From contig VGOE01000005.1 in NCBI GenBank assembly GCA_016876035.1, forward strand, positions 1 to 52,605: a stretch of 52,605 bases of DNA. The letters run 5' to 3'. The translations under genes and the position numbers were made by a program. Below are positions 41,476-52,605 of this stretch, in pieces (position 1 is the first letter of the stretch; each line of letters begins with the position of its first letter). Under the pieces are notes generated by a model. That model ran no database searches and had not been told where the DNA came from. It was given only the letters and a program-made list of their open reading frames with translations. The DNA comes from Chloroflexota bacterium (GTDB lineage: Bacteria; Chloroflexota; Dehalococcoidia; UBA2247; RBG-13-53-26).

Positions 41476-41878
41476 GTTTCATGCTCCTCGGTTCTCCATC
41501 CCTTGCCCGGAGCGCTTCAGCTCCTCTGATATAGACATGTGTCATTTGCTCTGCCGTTTTCTCGGTGTTGAACAGGACGAGGACGCGGATGCACCGGGAA
41601 AGGCTATGGGGCACGTTCATTTCCTGAGCACACATGAGGGCCACCTCCGTCCAGCCTAATTGGCGTGCTGCCAAAGCGGGAAACTCCGCATTCAGGTCTG
41701 GGGTGGTAGTAAAGAACGCACAAACCACCGCCTCCTTCTTGATCTCATTCGATTCAATTATAGCTTGAAGCAATTCTGTTGTTGCTGTCAAGATATCCTC
41801 TCTGGTATTGGCTGCCGCCAAAGTGGCGCCCCTGATACCTCTACACCACATTGCCTTGCTTTGAGTTTCGATTGCCAT
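41456..41878 (-). CDS. aroH: Chorismate mutase, AroH class
   Basis: A 140-residue AroH-type mutase: MWCRGIRGATLAAANTREDI, ESNEIKKEAVVCAFFTTTPDLNAEFPALAARQLGW and SLSRCIRVLVLFNT. It rearranges chorismate to prephenate. The ATG at 41878 fits the family; an in-frame extension to 41908 overlaps only weak upstream sequence. It is the first gene of a minus-strand run aroH-aroF-ribF-tyrS-aminotransferase-serA. Confidence 0.93.
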   Translation of the reverse strand: MAIETQSKAMWCRGIRGATLAAANTREDILTATTELLQAIIESNEIKKEAVVCAFFTTTPDLNAEFPALAARQLGWTEVALMCAQEMNVPHSLSRCIRVLVLFNTEKTAEQMTHVYIRGAEALRARDGEPRSMKHDCSHE

Positions 41879-42085
41879 AATTATGACATAATTAGCTGCG
41901 GCCAACAAGGGCGATGCTGTGGAGTCCGCTTCTCAACAAGTTCATGCTTCAGGGTGGGCATGGAGAGAGGCGTACTGTGGTCATTCTGAAGGCCCGGGTC
42001 GCTATTGCTTCGTGCCACTAGACCCTTCGCTACCCCTTGCCTTTCCCTTCGTGAGGGGTCAGGGCTTCGGCTCAGGGTGACAGCA

Positions 42086-42652
42086 TCAGTACTGAGGCTG
42101 GCCGTACAGCGATTCCCTTTCCAAAGGATCAACACAGTGGACCAGGCCCAGCTCCAGGCACAGGCTCTTGATGGTCGTCTCATGCCAGTCGCCGCGAGGC
42201 TCCCACACCAAGAGAAACCCCGTGTCCTTCGCAATCCTGAAGAACCTCCGCATGTTGTCCATGTTTTCCGGCGTCTCTCCGAAGCTCGGCGGGCACTGAA
42301 AGACGATAACTCTGGCCTGTAGCGCCTGGGCGAATCTCCTGGTCTCCTCCCAGGCCTGGCGCACCTCTTCGCTGGGTCTGAAGAAGCCGTAACGCTCCGC
42401 GCTGTCTGGCGGGATCTTCAGGCCTGCCTTGCGGTAGGTGGGGCTGGTGGTGGGGTGGGTTATCAATTACCAGGCCTTGAGGGTGAACTCGAAGTCAGCG
42501 GGCGCTTGGGAGCGCCACTTGAGTGCCGTTTCGAGTTTGGGCAGCTTGTAGAAGGTCTGCTGCACCTCCACCAGTCTGAAGTGGCCGAAGTAATTTCTCA
42601 TGCCGCCGGAAAAACCGCAGCAGCCAACCTTAACTTCCGGCAACTGCTTCAC
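42086..42652 (-). pseudogene. Broken DUF72 (YecE-like) gene
   Basis: The N-terminal part (42652-42467) reads VGCCGFSGGMRNYFGHFRLV and ends FEFTLKAW followed by TAA. In the same frame after the stop the protein continues LITHPTTSPTYRKAG, GFFRPSEEVRQAWEET and LLVWEPRGDW. Intact DUF72 proteins usually read KAWQxITH, so one glutamine codon has become TAA. The C terminus is also lost after VDPLERESLYGQP, where dispersed-repeat sequence (CTGTCACCCTGAGCC) begins. No function is expected. Confidence 0.85.
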
Positions 42653-42691
42653 CTGCGAGGTTGCTTATTAACGTCGTTCTGATCTGAGGGT

Positions 42692-42780
42692 GTCTGAGAA
42701 CTTACTGAAACGGGTAGCCTAGAGCATCTGCTCTAGGCGAGGTTGGAGCGGATGCTCCAACCTACCCCAAGTTCTCGGAC
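42692..42780. repeat. MITE-like element, copy 2
   Basis: An 89-base element with terminal inverted repeats GTCTGAGAACTT / AAGTTCTCGGAC. Two internal hairpins, CCTAGAGCA/TGCTCTAGG and GGTTGGAGC/GCTCCAACC, are present. Its sequence matches the reverse complement of 2060-2129. No coding frame. Confidence 0.65.
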
Positions 42781-42822
42781 TGCCTCGATTTTCCCAAGGG
42801 AAGGACGACGGAGATTGATTGG

Positions 42823-43158
42823 CTAGTCGGTTACCTGGCAGCCACCAAGGATACTGATGGCATTTATATGTATTGCCTTTGGGGAGGCCGGAAGCGCTTC
42901 TTTGGTGCGAGCGCGCTTCACCTCTCTGCCTCCCAGTATGGAAACCCCGGAGAGGCTGACTGGTGTATTCTCTGGCACAAGAAACTTGTTACCCCCGAAG
43001 AAGGAGAATGCCACAACCCGTGTCACGTCCTCTTCCAACTCGGCCTGACGAAAATCGACTTCCGCACCGCCCACAATAGCAATCGACCAGAACTTCTTAC
43101 CCGGACGCCAGGGGCCCTGCCCCAGCTTTGAGCCACCCAAAAAGGCGAAGTTCATCAC
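42823..43158 (-). CDS. LiaF-like C-terminal domain protein
   Basis: A 111-residue beta-helix-like protein with repeated hydrophobic-Gly-Gly turns: AFLGGSKLG, IAIVGGAEVDFRQAEL, AFSFFGGNKFLVPENTPV and VSILGGREVKRAR. These match the cell-wall-active-antibiotic response domain at the C terminus of LiaF/VraT, without the membrane N terminus. It may be a cytoplasmic sensor or structural domain; the role is unknown. AAGGAGG lies upstream but at long distance. Confidence 0.8.
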   Translation of the reverse strand: MMNFAFLGGSKLGQGPWRPGKKFWSIAIVGGAEVDFRQAELEEDVTRVVAFSFFGGNKFLVPENTPVSLSGVSILGGREVKRARTKEALPASPKAIHINAISILGGCQVTD

Positions 43159-43378
43159 CGTTTGTGCCTCCTTATGTCAGAATTGCCCGCGTGCTGGGTG
43201 CCAGAGGGCGATAATTTCCCTAAGCGACAAGGGGGGATGGAAGGCGGGCACATTCTGGTTATATCATGGCGATGAAAGTCGTGTCAATTGCCGGTGTGGT
43301 GAGTGATTTTATCAATTTCCCATTCCCCTTGAAGGTTCGTTGAGAGTCTGTCTTGGCAGTCGAAGGCAAGGAAGAATC

Positions 43379-43420
43379 CGATGGGGTAGATTGCCTGACG
43401 TCAGGCAATCTACCCCATCG
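43379..43420. repeat. Perfect 42-base palindrome downstream of lepB
   Basis: Both arms are 21 bases (CGATGGGGTAGATTGCCTGAC and its exact complement) with no loop. It shares TGCCTGACGTC with the hairpin at 4027-4054. No T-run follows on either strand. It may act as a transcription end or protein site. Confidence 0.7.
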
Positions 43421-43446
43421 CTAACCAGTGTTACGGCGCTTCGCTC

Positions 43447-43977
43447 TCAGGCAGTAATTGGCACCGGGCCAGCCGAGTATTTGGGCGAAAAACCCCAGTC
43501 CGACGGCGGCCAGTAAGTAACCCATACCCGGCCCACTATCTTGCTGCGCGGCACGGGGCCGAAGACATGGGAGCCCGTGGTACTGCTGCGGTTATCGCCG
43601 ATAACCCAATAGTGGCCCTTAGGAACCGTTACTGAGTAATCTGGGTAGGGGATGGAAGAAAAACCCGGTTTCTCCTGAAGCCGGTAGCCATTGATATAGA
43701 GCTCGCCCCCCTTGATCTCCACCTTCTCTCCTGGCATACCGATTATCCTTTTGATCAGAAGGACTCCGTTTGACTGGGGGTTGTGGAAGACGATGACATC
43801 GCCTCTTGCCGGAGAGCGGAAATGGTAGGTTAACTTGTCCACTATCAGGTACTCCCTATTGTGAAAGAGGGGCTCCATGCTGCTTCCCTCCACTTTGTAG
43901 CTCTGCAGGCTGAATCGCAGCATGCCAAAGATGAGCAAGAACGCAAGTATTAAGAGTATGACCTGGCGTAGATTCAC
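43447..43977 (-). CDS. lepB: Signal peptidase I
   Basis: A 176-residue membrane protease. The N-terminal anchor (VILLILAFLLIFGMLRFSL) precedes the catalytic serine in VEGSSMEPLF, the lysine in LIKRIIGMPGEKV and the GDNRSSTTGSHVFGPV box. It cleaves signal peptides from exported proteins at the outer face of the membrane. It is a single gene flanked by repeat-rich DNA and a perfect palindrome. Confidence 0.95.
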   Translation of the reverse strand: MNLRQVILLILAFLLIFGMLRFSLQSYKVEGSSMEPLFHNREYLIVDKLTYHFRSPARGDVIVFHNPQSNGVLLIKRIIGMPGEKVEIKGGELYINGYRLQEKPGFSSIPYPDYSVTVPKGHYWVIGDNRSSTTGSHVFGPVPRSKIVGRVWVTYWPPSDWGFSPKYSAGPVPITA

Positions 43978-44112
43978 CTCTATCCTCTTCGCTTTCTAAC
44001 TATACAGGGAATTGTAAGCCATTTGGCCACGCTATTCCAGTCCGAGTCCCATGGTTGTTTATCAATGTCATTCTCACGAAAATACCGGTAGAGAGGCTAC
44101 CTTCCAGACTGT

Positions 44113-44275
44113 CATCCCCGCGGAAGAGGGAATCCAGGAACCCTGTGACGGCAGCCCGCCGCGTCATTTTCATTCCTTGTGGTGCTGGCTGCAAGCCAGA
44201 ATGAGAAATTGCTAAGAGAGCCCGCCGCTTTCATGTCTTGTGGTGCTGGCATGAGCCAGCATGGGTGATTCTGAG
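44113..44275 (-). repeat. Dispersed repeat block, inverted relative to 51455-51560
   Basis: Shared pieces in inverted order include the GGATTCCC hairpin, CTGCCGTCACAGGGTTCC, CCAGCACC and CAGAATCACCCATGCTGG. The copies are diverged, unlike the 144-base repeat. TGGTGCTGGC occurs twice in this copy, so part of it is duplicated. Confidence 0.6.
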
Positions 44276-44285
44276 GAGTCCGCCT

Positions 44286-44363
44286 CAGAGGCTGTGAATT
44301 TAGTGCCCCTTCAAAGCTGGAAATCGTGAGTTGCCGAAGCTACGGCCCGCATTTCTTCACAAG
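44286..44363 (-). repeat. Inverted copy of the repeat at 3849-3923
   Basis: About 75 bases that read as the reverse complement of 3849-3923 with only a few differences. Key shared pieces are CGATTTCCAGCTTTGAAG and GAAATGCGGGCCGTAGC. Confidence 0.75.
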
Positions 44364-44446
44364 CTCTGCGGCGGCTCAGGGTGACACGACTGCGTTGATA
44401 AACAATCTCAGTCTCGTGGGGGGTAGTGGGGTTATAGCCAAGGACA

Positions 44447-44830
44447 TCACCTGTCCTTCCGCCCACGACCTCTGGATTCTATCCTCCGCAATGACTGCTC
44501 ATCGAAGCCGAAGTGGTGGGCTATTTCATGTTGGAGAACCCTTCGTATCTCGGCGGCAATCTCTTTGTCGCTGTGGCACTTGTACTCAATGGGCTTTTGG
44601 AAAAGGGTTATCTTATCCGGCGGCACCATGCTGTATCCTCTGGTGCGTTCTATCTGAGGCACTCCTTCATAAAGGCCGAGCAGGGTCATGCCGGGTCGTG
44701 TCCTGCCGAGTTGCGCCCGGGTAGGATAGTCTTGCACCGTCACATCGACATTGTCCAGCATATCCCGAAACTCCTCGGGCAGCTCACTCAATGCCGTGGC
44801 TACTAACTCTTCAAACTGTTCTCTCTCCAA
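44447..44830 (-). CDS. Minimal zincin-type metallopeptidase family protein
   Basis: A 127-residue protein with LSELPEEFRDMLDNVDVTVQDYP at the N terminus, LLGLYEGVPQIER and the zinc motif QHEIAHHFG (HExxH), which match the small metallopeptidase family formerly DUF1025. No secretion signal is seen, so it is cytoplasmic. Substrate unknown. It lies about 120 bases after GAPDH on the same strand. Confidence 0.88.
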   Translation of the reverse strand: MEREQFEELVATALSELPEEFRDMLDNVDVTVQDYPTRAQLGRTRPGMTLLGLYEGVPQIERTRGYSMVPPDKITLFQKPIEYKCHSDKEIAAEIRRVLQHEIAHHFGFDEQSLRRIESRGRGRKDR

Positions 44831-44951
44831 GGCTTATCCCTTTCCGGTGCTGACGGGGACTGGCGAGGCAGAACGCTAAGCTACGGAGTATCCGGATCGA
44901 CATGCCGTCCCCAACCGAAAATTGTTTAGGCTGAAGTTGGCCCAGGACCAG

Positions 44952-46001
<1,050 letters not shown>

Positions 46002-46067
46002 TTACGCCACAGAGAACTGCCTATGGCAGCCTAAAACGTATATATGCTGGTTTTCCCGAGCACAGAT

Positions 46068-46163
46068 TTACTTATGTCGTCTTGCCCAGCGGGTCTTCTT
46101 GAGCAACTTCTTGTGCTTGTGTTTTGCCATTTTCTTCTGGCGCCACTTACGCACCGAGCCCAT
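46068..46163 (-). CDS. bS22 / AURKAIP1-COX24 domain ribosomal protein
   Basis: A 31-residue, very basic protein that begins MGSVRKWRQKKMAKHK and ends KKTRWARRHK. It closely follows the pattern of actinobacterial bS22 and the COX24/AURKAIP1 domain (GSVxKxRxxKMxKxKHxKLLxxTRxxRR), a small protein at the decoding centre of the 30S subunit. AAAGGTAAC lies upstream of the ATG. The gene is too short for routine calling and has no operon partner within 70 bases. Confidence 0.88.
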   Translation of the reverse strand: MGSVRKWRQKKMAKHKHKKLLKKTRWARRHK

Positions 46164-46440
46164 AAGAGTTACCTTTCATACAGTCTCCTGCTTGCCTACT
46201 ACTCGTTGACCACACCTTGGCATAATACCATATCCAGGGAGTCCCTGCCTTCGTGCCAGATGTGGTGTCAATACTTAATCAGGATTTCCTTCTTCAGGGT
46301 CATAACTGCGAGACACCTGCATCCTGAAATATGATAGCACCAATGCGTCAATAGCAAAAGTCCCGAACGTAGTGGACGACTTTTGTAGCCCGGCGGCGCT
46401 GCAATTCCGTCAGAAACAGAGATGGTGACAGCGGCGAGCC

Positions 46441-49236
<2,796 letters not shown>

Positions 49237-49320
49237 TTATACGGTCTTGCTATAGATGCACTCCTGGCTCAGCCAAGCCCGGCGGGCGAATCATAACATT
49301 CCGCCTGGAGCAACTCCTTC

Positions 49321-49542
49321 TCAATACTCGATGATGGCTATTACCATCCCTGTCTTAACTGTTTGACCCGAGGAAACCTGGATCTCCTTCACCACGCCTG
49401 AAACGGGAGAGAGTATGGGATTCTCCATCTTCATCGATTCCAAGACACAGAGGACATCTCCTTCACTAATACGGCTTCCCACACTTACATGGACTTCCAT
49501 TATCTTTCCAGCTAGAGGCACCTTCACAGTCTCGAGTGCCAA
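49321..49542 (-). CDS. Stand-alone biotinyl/lipoyl carrier domain protein
   Basis: A 73-residue biotinyl domain: ETVKVPLAGKIMEVHVSVG, GDVLCVLESMKMEN (biotinyl lysine at Lys38) and GVVKEIQVSSGQTV. It would carry CO2 on biotin for a carboxylase or decarboxylase whose other subunits are not in this window. AAAGGGGGGC lies upstream. Alternatively it is a spare BCCP-like domain. It follows the AMMECR1 gene at about 185 bases. Confidence 0.9.
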   Translation of the reverse strand: MALETVKVPLAGKIMEVHVSVGSRISEGDVLCVLESMKMENPILSPVSGVVKEIQVSSGQTVKTGMVIAIIEY

Positions 49543-49726
49543 GGTACTGCCCCCCTTTCATCAAGGATTAAACATGAGGCCTTTAAGGATTATAGTTCCC
49601 CCTCACTCATGCAGTCAATTTGGTTCGCGGGATATGTTGCCCTGCAAGCCTGTCACTTCTCCGGTCCATCATGTCGTCAGGCGTGACACAGGCCAGACGC
49701 CCAGGTTCAAGTAGGGCGAGGATCGC

Positions 49727-50269
49727 CTACTCTTGGGAGTATCTTCTGACCTCGAAGCGATACAATTTCACAGGTTCGCGGGCTGGAATGCCCGCTTTGC
49801 GGCGGCAAATATCGATTTGTTCCTCTACGGTGTTAACCCCTTCCAAATCGGGGAGGAGAAGCCCCCTGCGCCCCCCGCTCTGCACAATGACCCCATATCT
49901 TTTCGGATCAAGCTGATCAGGGCCCGACACTGGCTCCGGCGGGGTGAGAATGTCCACACTGTAACGCAGGTGAGGAAGCTCAGCAGTATTCACTGGAAGA
50001 AAACGAGGATCACGGGTGGCCGAGCTTACAGCATTATTGATGATCTCCTCAGCCACGTTTGTTGTGGCAGGCTCGAAGGTGCCGATGCAGCCTCGGAGTT
50101 CGCCGTGCATTTTTATGGAAACGAATACGCCGGCGCGCTCCTTCATCTCAGGGGCAAGTTCTTTAGGACGAGGCAGCCGCCTTTCTCTGACGTAGCTTTC
50201 CACTGTCTCCTTGGCCAGGCGAACCACGGGATGCAGTTCTTTCTTCTTTTTCTCACCGTCAGGACTCAT
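49727..50269 (-). CDS. AmmeMemoRadiSam system protein A (AMMECR1 domain)
   Basis: A 180-residue AMMECR1 protein with [15 protein letters not shown], a conserved segment around [17 protein letters not shown] and a C-terminal [17 protein letters not shown]. It begins immediately after the stop of the radical SAM gene, which is its usual partner. The Memo-type member of the trio is not within the window. The biochemical role is unknown. Confidence 0.92.
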   Translation of the reverse strand: MSPDGEKKKKELHPVVRLAKETVESYVRERRLPRPKELAPEMKERAGVFVSIKMHGELRGCIGTFEPATTNVAEEIINNAVSSATRDPRFLPVNTAELPHLRYSVDILTPPEPVSGPDQLDPKRYGVIVQSGGRRGLLLPDLEGVNTVEEQIDICRRKAGIPAREPVKLYRFEVRRYSQE

Positions 50270-51319
50270 CTATCCCCTCCCTTCAGCGGCGCTTCTCCTG
50301 ATATTGAGGTCAGCACCGCAAAACTTGCATCTGGAATCTTGATCTTGCAAGCCGACCAAACGGGTATGGTAGCCTACCCGGTCTATGACCAGATGGCCGC
50401 AGGAATAACACAGGGTACTCTCGTTGGCGTGACCGGGCACGTTTCCCGTGTAGATGAAACGTAACCCCTCCTGCTTTCCGATAGCCACGGCCCGTTCCAG
50501 GGTGGCTACCGGGGTGGGGGGCAAATGATCCATGCGGTACTGGGGATAGAAGCGGGTGACATGCCAGGGCGTTAGCTCTCCCAGGTCGTCCCTGATCCAG
50601 GTGGCTATCCCCCTCAGTTGCTCCTCATCGTCGTTCATGGTGGGGATGATATTGGTGACCACCTCGACGTGCATGCCCCATTTCTCTTTGGCACGCTTGG
50701 CGACTTCCAGGATGCCCCGCCACTGCGATATTTTGGCCAAGCGGCGATAAAGTTCATCGGAGAAGCCTTTGATGTCCACTCTCCAGGCATCAAGATAGGG
50801 GCCGATGGCATCCAGCGCCTCCGGCGTGGCGTAGCCGTTGGTGACATAGACGGTGTAGAGATGGCTTTCCTTTGCCAGCCTGGCCGAATCCAGGGTGTAT
50901 TCGAACCAGATGGCTGGCTCATTGTAGGTCCAGGCGATACCCTGGCAATGGCGGCGCTTGGTCGAGTCTATGGCGGCCTGGGGGAGGATCAGGTCAGGGC
51001 CGGAACCCGAAGGCAGCTCGGTGCAAGAGATCTGCCAGTTTTGACAGTGCTGGCAGTGGAAATTACACCCCCAACTGCCCAGGGAGAAGACCTGGGTGCC
51101 AGGGAAGAAATGGAAGAGAGGTTTTTTCTCGATGGGATCAGCGGCGACTGAGGAGACCCGGGCATAGTTCAGGGTGTAGAGCTTGCCATCCTTGTTCTGG
51201 CGCATCTTGCATACCCCGAGCTTGCCGGGGCCGATAGCACAGCGCCACTGACAGACATGGCAGCGCACCCGGGAACCGGGGAGCCTGTCATAGAGGAGCG
51301 CCTCATGCGAGTCTTCCAC
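50270..51319 (-). CDS. AmmeMemoRadiSam system radical SAM enzyme
   Basis: A 349-residue radical SAM protein (PflA-like). An N-terminal segment has CHVCQWRCAI and GVCKMRQNKDGKL; the cluster motif CNFHCQHCQNW follows LGSWG. It then has GIAWTYNEPAIWFEYTLD and a C-terminal zinc-like CYSCG and CKFCGADL. It is directly joined to the AMMECR1 gene, forming the conserved pair. The product is unknown. Confidence 0.93.
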   Translation of the reverse strand: MEDSHEALLYDRLPGSRVRCHVCQWRCAIGPGKLGVCKMRQNKDGKLYTLNYARVSSVAADPIEKKPLFHFFPGTQVFSLGSWGCNFHCQHCQNWQISCTELPSGSGPDLILPQAAIDSTKRRHCQGIAWTYNEPAIWFEYTLDSARLAKESHLYTVYVTNGYATPEALDAIGPYLDAWRVDIKGFSDELYRRLAKISQWRGILEVAKRAKEKWGMHVEVVTNIIPTMNDDEEQLRGIATWIRDDLGELTPWHVTRFYPQYRMDHLPPTPVATLERAVAIGKQEGLRFIYTGNVPGHANESTLCYSCGHLVIDRVGYHTRLVGLQDQDSRCKFCGADLNIRRSAAEGRG

Positions 51320-51534
51320 ACCCCCACTATAAACCTACAGCGGTTATTAATCAACCCCCCTCGCCAAGGGGGAGAGGGAGGAAAGCACTGGCAGGTAGCT
51401 ATATAGTTCCGCGTAGCAGCCGGGATTCTTCACTCCGCTCAGAATGACATACTTGGCTCAGAATCACCCATGCTGGCTCACACCAGCACCGCCAAAGAAC
51501 GAAAATGACGAGGCAGGCTGCCGTCACAGGGTTC

Positions 51535-51678
51535 CTGGATTCCCGCGGAAGCGGGAATCCGTCATGCCCATTTACATGGGCACCACGAAGTAGGAAAATG
51601 GCTGTGCGCTGGCAATGGAAGGAGTTCGTCTTGCCATTGGTGCCGCGAGCCTGAGCGCCTATTTTCGGAAGAATGACA
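51535..51678 (+). repeat. 144-base dispersed repeat, copy 2
   Basis: Direct copy of 6473-6616, identical except for the loop of the first hairpin. Orientation is the same although the copies are 45 kb apart. Confidence 0.85.
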
Positions 51679-51903
51679 GCGGAATTGGTAGGCCGAGCCC
51701 ACCCTACCGGCTGTCACTTGACCATCGCGGGCGGGCAGGTTGGGAAACCTGCCCTACGGCTCAGAATGACATGCTCCGCTCAGAATGGCATATATGGACG
51801 CTGTCACCTGTCACCCTGAGCCGCCGCAGGCGGAGAGGGGGGCGCACTTCGTGGATCAAGGTGACTGTCATTTCGGCAAGTAAGCGCTAGTTGGGCATAA
51901 TGA

Positions 51904-51942
51904 GTGAGGTTCTTCTCCGCTTGGGGCGGAGAAGAACCTCAC
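51904..51942. terminator. Strong hairpin after the IPTL surface protein gene
   Basis: GTGAGGTTCTTCTCCGC - TTGGG - GCGGAGAAGAACCTCAC, perfect 17-base arms. It lies 3' of the minus-strand surface protein gene. No T-run follows, so terminator activity is likely but not certain. Confidence 0.6.
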
Positions 51943-51970
51943 GTTAACGGAGCACCAGTTATCTTCTACA

Positions 51971-52605
51971 TTACCTGACGCCGGTGGCGAGCCTTCTCCT
52001 CACTATCCAGATTAGGGACCCACCGAAGATGATTGCCATGGCAATCATCCCCCACCGGGATAGGCCAGGAACTGCCTGGACCGGGATGGGTGGAGGCTCT
52101 TTGAAGGTGATCGTATTGGAGCCGGTATCGGTCACTTCGGGGCCGGTCGGCGGTATGCCCACTGCCGTAGCGCTGTTGTCCACTCGGCCAGCGTTGATAT
52201 CGTCCTGGGTTAAGGTGTAGCTGCCGGTGAAGGTGGTGCTGTCGGAGGCACCGGGAGCCAGAGAGGCAATGAGGCCACCCTGTACCGTTACCTTGGGATC
52301 GGTCACCACGACATTGGTCAGGGTGACATTGCCGGTGTTGGTCACCGTGAAGGTGTAGTTGATCTTATCGCCCGGGTTGGCCTGGTCGTCAGGAGCTACC
52401 ACCGTCATATCCAGGGTGCCATTCTTCACTATGGATATGGACTTCACCTGGGGGGATGGTGACCGTCTTGGAGCCGTGATTGGTCACATCGTTGTTGCCA
52501 GGGTCCTTACCCGTGGCGGTAGCCGTGTTGTCCACCTGGCCGGCGTTGATATCGGCCTGGGTTAGAGTGTAGCTGCCGGTGAAGGTGGTGCTGTCGGAGG
52601 CGCCC
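51971..52605 (-). pseudogene. IPTL-CTERM surface protein with DUF7507 repeats, frameshifted, partial
   Basis: The minus-strand frame ends with [14 protein letters not shown] and a membrane helix plus RRR, the IPTL-CTERM sorting signal of exported proteins. Upstream is a DUF7507/DUF11-type beta domain ([46 protein letters not shown]). A second copy ([27 protein letters not shown]) continues to the window edge in another frame. Removing one base from a run of six G (52450-52455 on the plus strand) joins them as [14 protein letters not shown]. The nucleotide repeat period is 352 where 351 (117 codons) is expected. The shift may be a real mutation, a phase-variable tract or an assembly error. The 5' end is outside the window. 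Confidence 0.8.

Larger units (their letters stand above)
43978..44446. other. Repeat-rich intergenic island
   Basis: No gene is seen in about 470 bases. The stretch is built from dispersed repeats: 44113-44275 is an inverted, diverged copy of about 51455-51560, and 44286-44363 is the inverted copy of 3849-3923. Confidence 0.65.
51320..51970. other. Repeat-rich intergenic island at the right end
   Basis: A 650-base region without a gene. It contains the inverted block near 51455-51560, the second copy of the 144-base repeat (51535-51678), a TTGGTAGGCCGAGCCCACC motif (about 51689), the CTGTCACCCTGAGCC motif and a hairpin at 51904-51942. Confidence 0.65.

Overview
This window looks like chromosomal DNA from an anaerobic bacterium, most likely Chloroflexota class Dehalococcoidia or a relative. 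That assignment is inference from protein content and gene order (aroH-aroF-ribF-tyrS-aminotransferase-serA, ispDF beside tRNAs, a CoA-dehydratase activase pair, a DUF5667 protein beside a sigma factor, DsrE/TusA sulfur proteins). No 16S gene or phylogenetic marker was tested. There is no CRISPR array, no intact insertion sequence and no prophage. Most of the DNA is dense housekeeping operons, separated by intergenic islands rich in short dispersed repeats.

Left part (1-8143): a small Lrp-like domain protein, glutaredoxin and thioredoxin reductase, a CBS-domain protein and Fe/Mn superoxide dismutase. Then comes a sulfur-handling cluster: a cysteine desulfurase homologue that lacks the PLP lysine, an IscU-type scaffold, a zinc-ribbon protein, a DsrE-family protein, TusA and a flavin reductase-rubredoxin fusion. 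Next (8144-14319) are two activase-type proteins on the minus strand, a PAP2-family membrane protein, a structured leader RNA with its own promoter, a 14-codon ORF and a terminator, and cysS.

Middle part (14457-31781): gatB-secG-SAM hydrolase; an ECF sigma factor with a DUF5667 membrane protein and two exported proteins, where matching AACC-N15-CGTT promoter motifs precede the sigma gene and the first exported gene; mnmE; a GreA-family protein with an extra N-terminal domain; a phosphoesterase; a lipoprotein; an Rhs fragment; thiL-ndk-hydrolase; an M20 peptidase, a GNAT protein and a hicBA module with an internally deleted hicA; ispF-ispD; and tRNA-His and tRNA-Arg.

Right part (31782-52605): dnaA with DnaA-box and iteron-like upstream DNA; a YiiX-like hydrolase, nadD and a LysE exporter; the long minus-strand aroH-to-serA operon; a broken DUF72 gene; a LiaF-like protein; lepB; a minimal zincin; GAPDH; a 31-residue bS22/COX24-type ribosomal protein; the LOG family-enolase-MBL operon; a stand-alone biotinyl domain; two AmmeMemoRadiSam genes; and an IPTL-type surface protein running off the right edge with a one-base frameshift in a six-G run.

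The points most worth a second look are the lysine-less desulfurase with its IscU partner, the promoter/uORF/c-di-GMP-I-like leader at 12435-12720, the autoregulated ECF unit, the GreA fusion, and the mosaic of dispersed repeats that also marks the broken ends of the pseudogenes.
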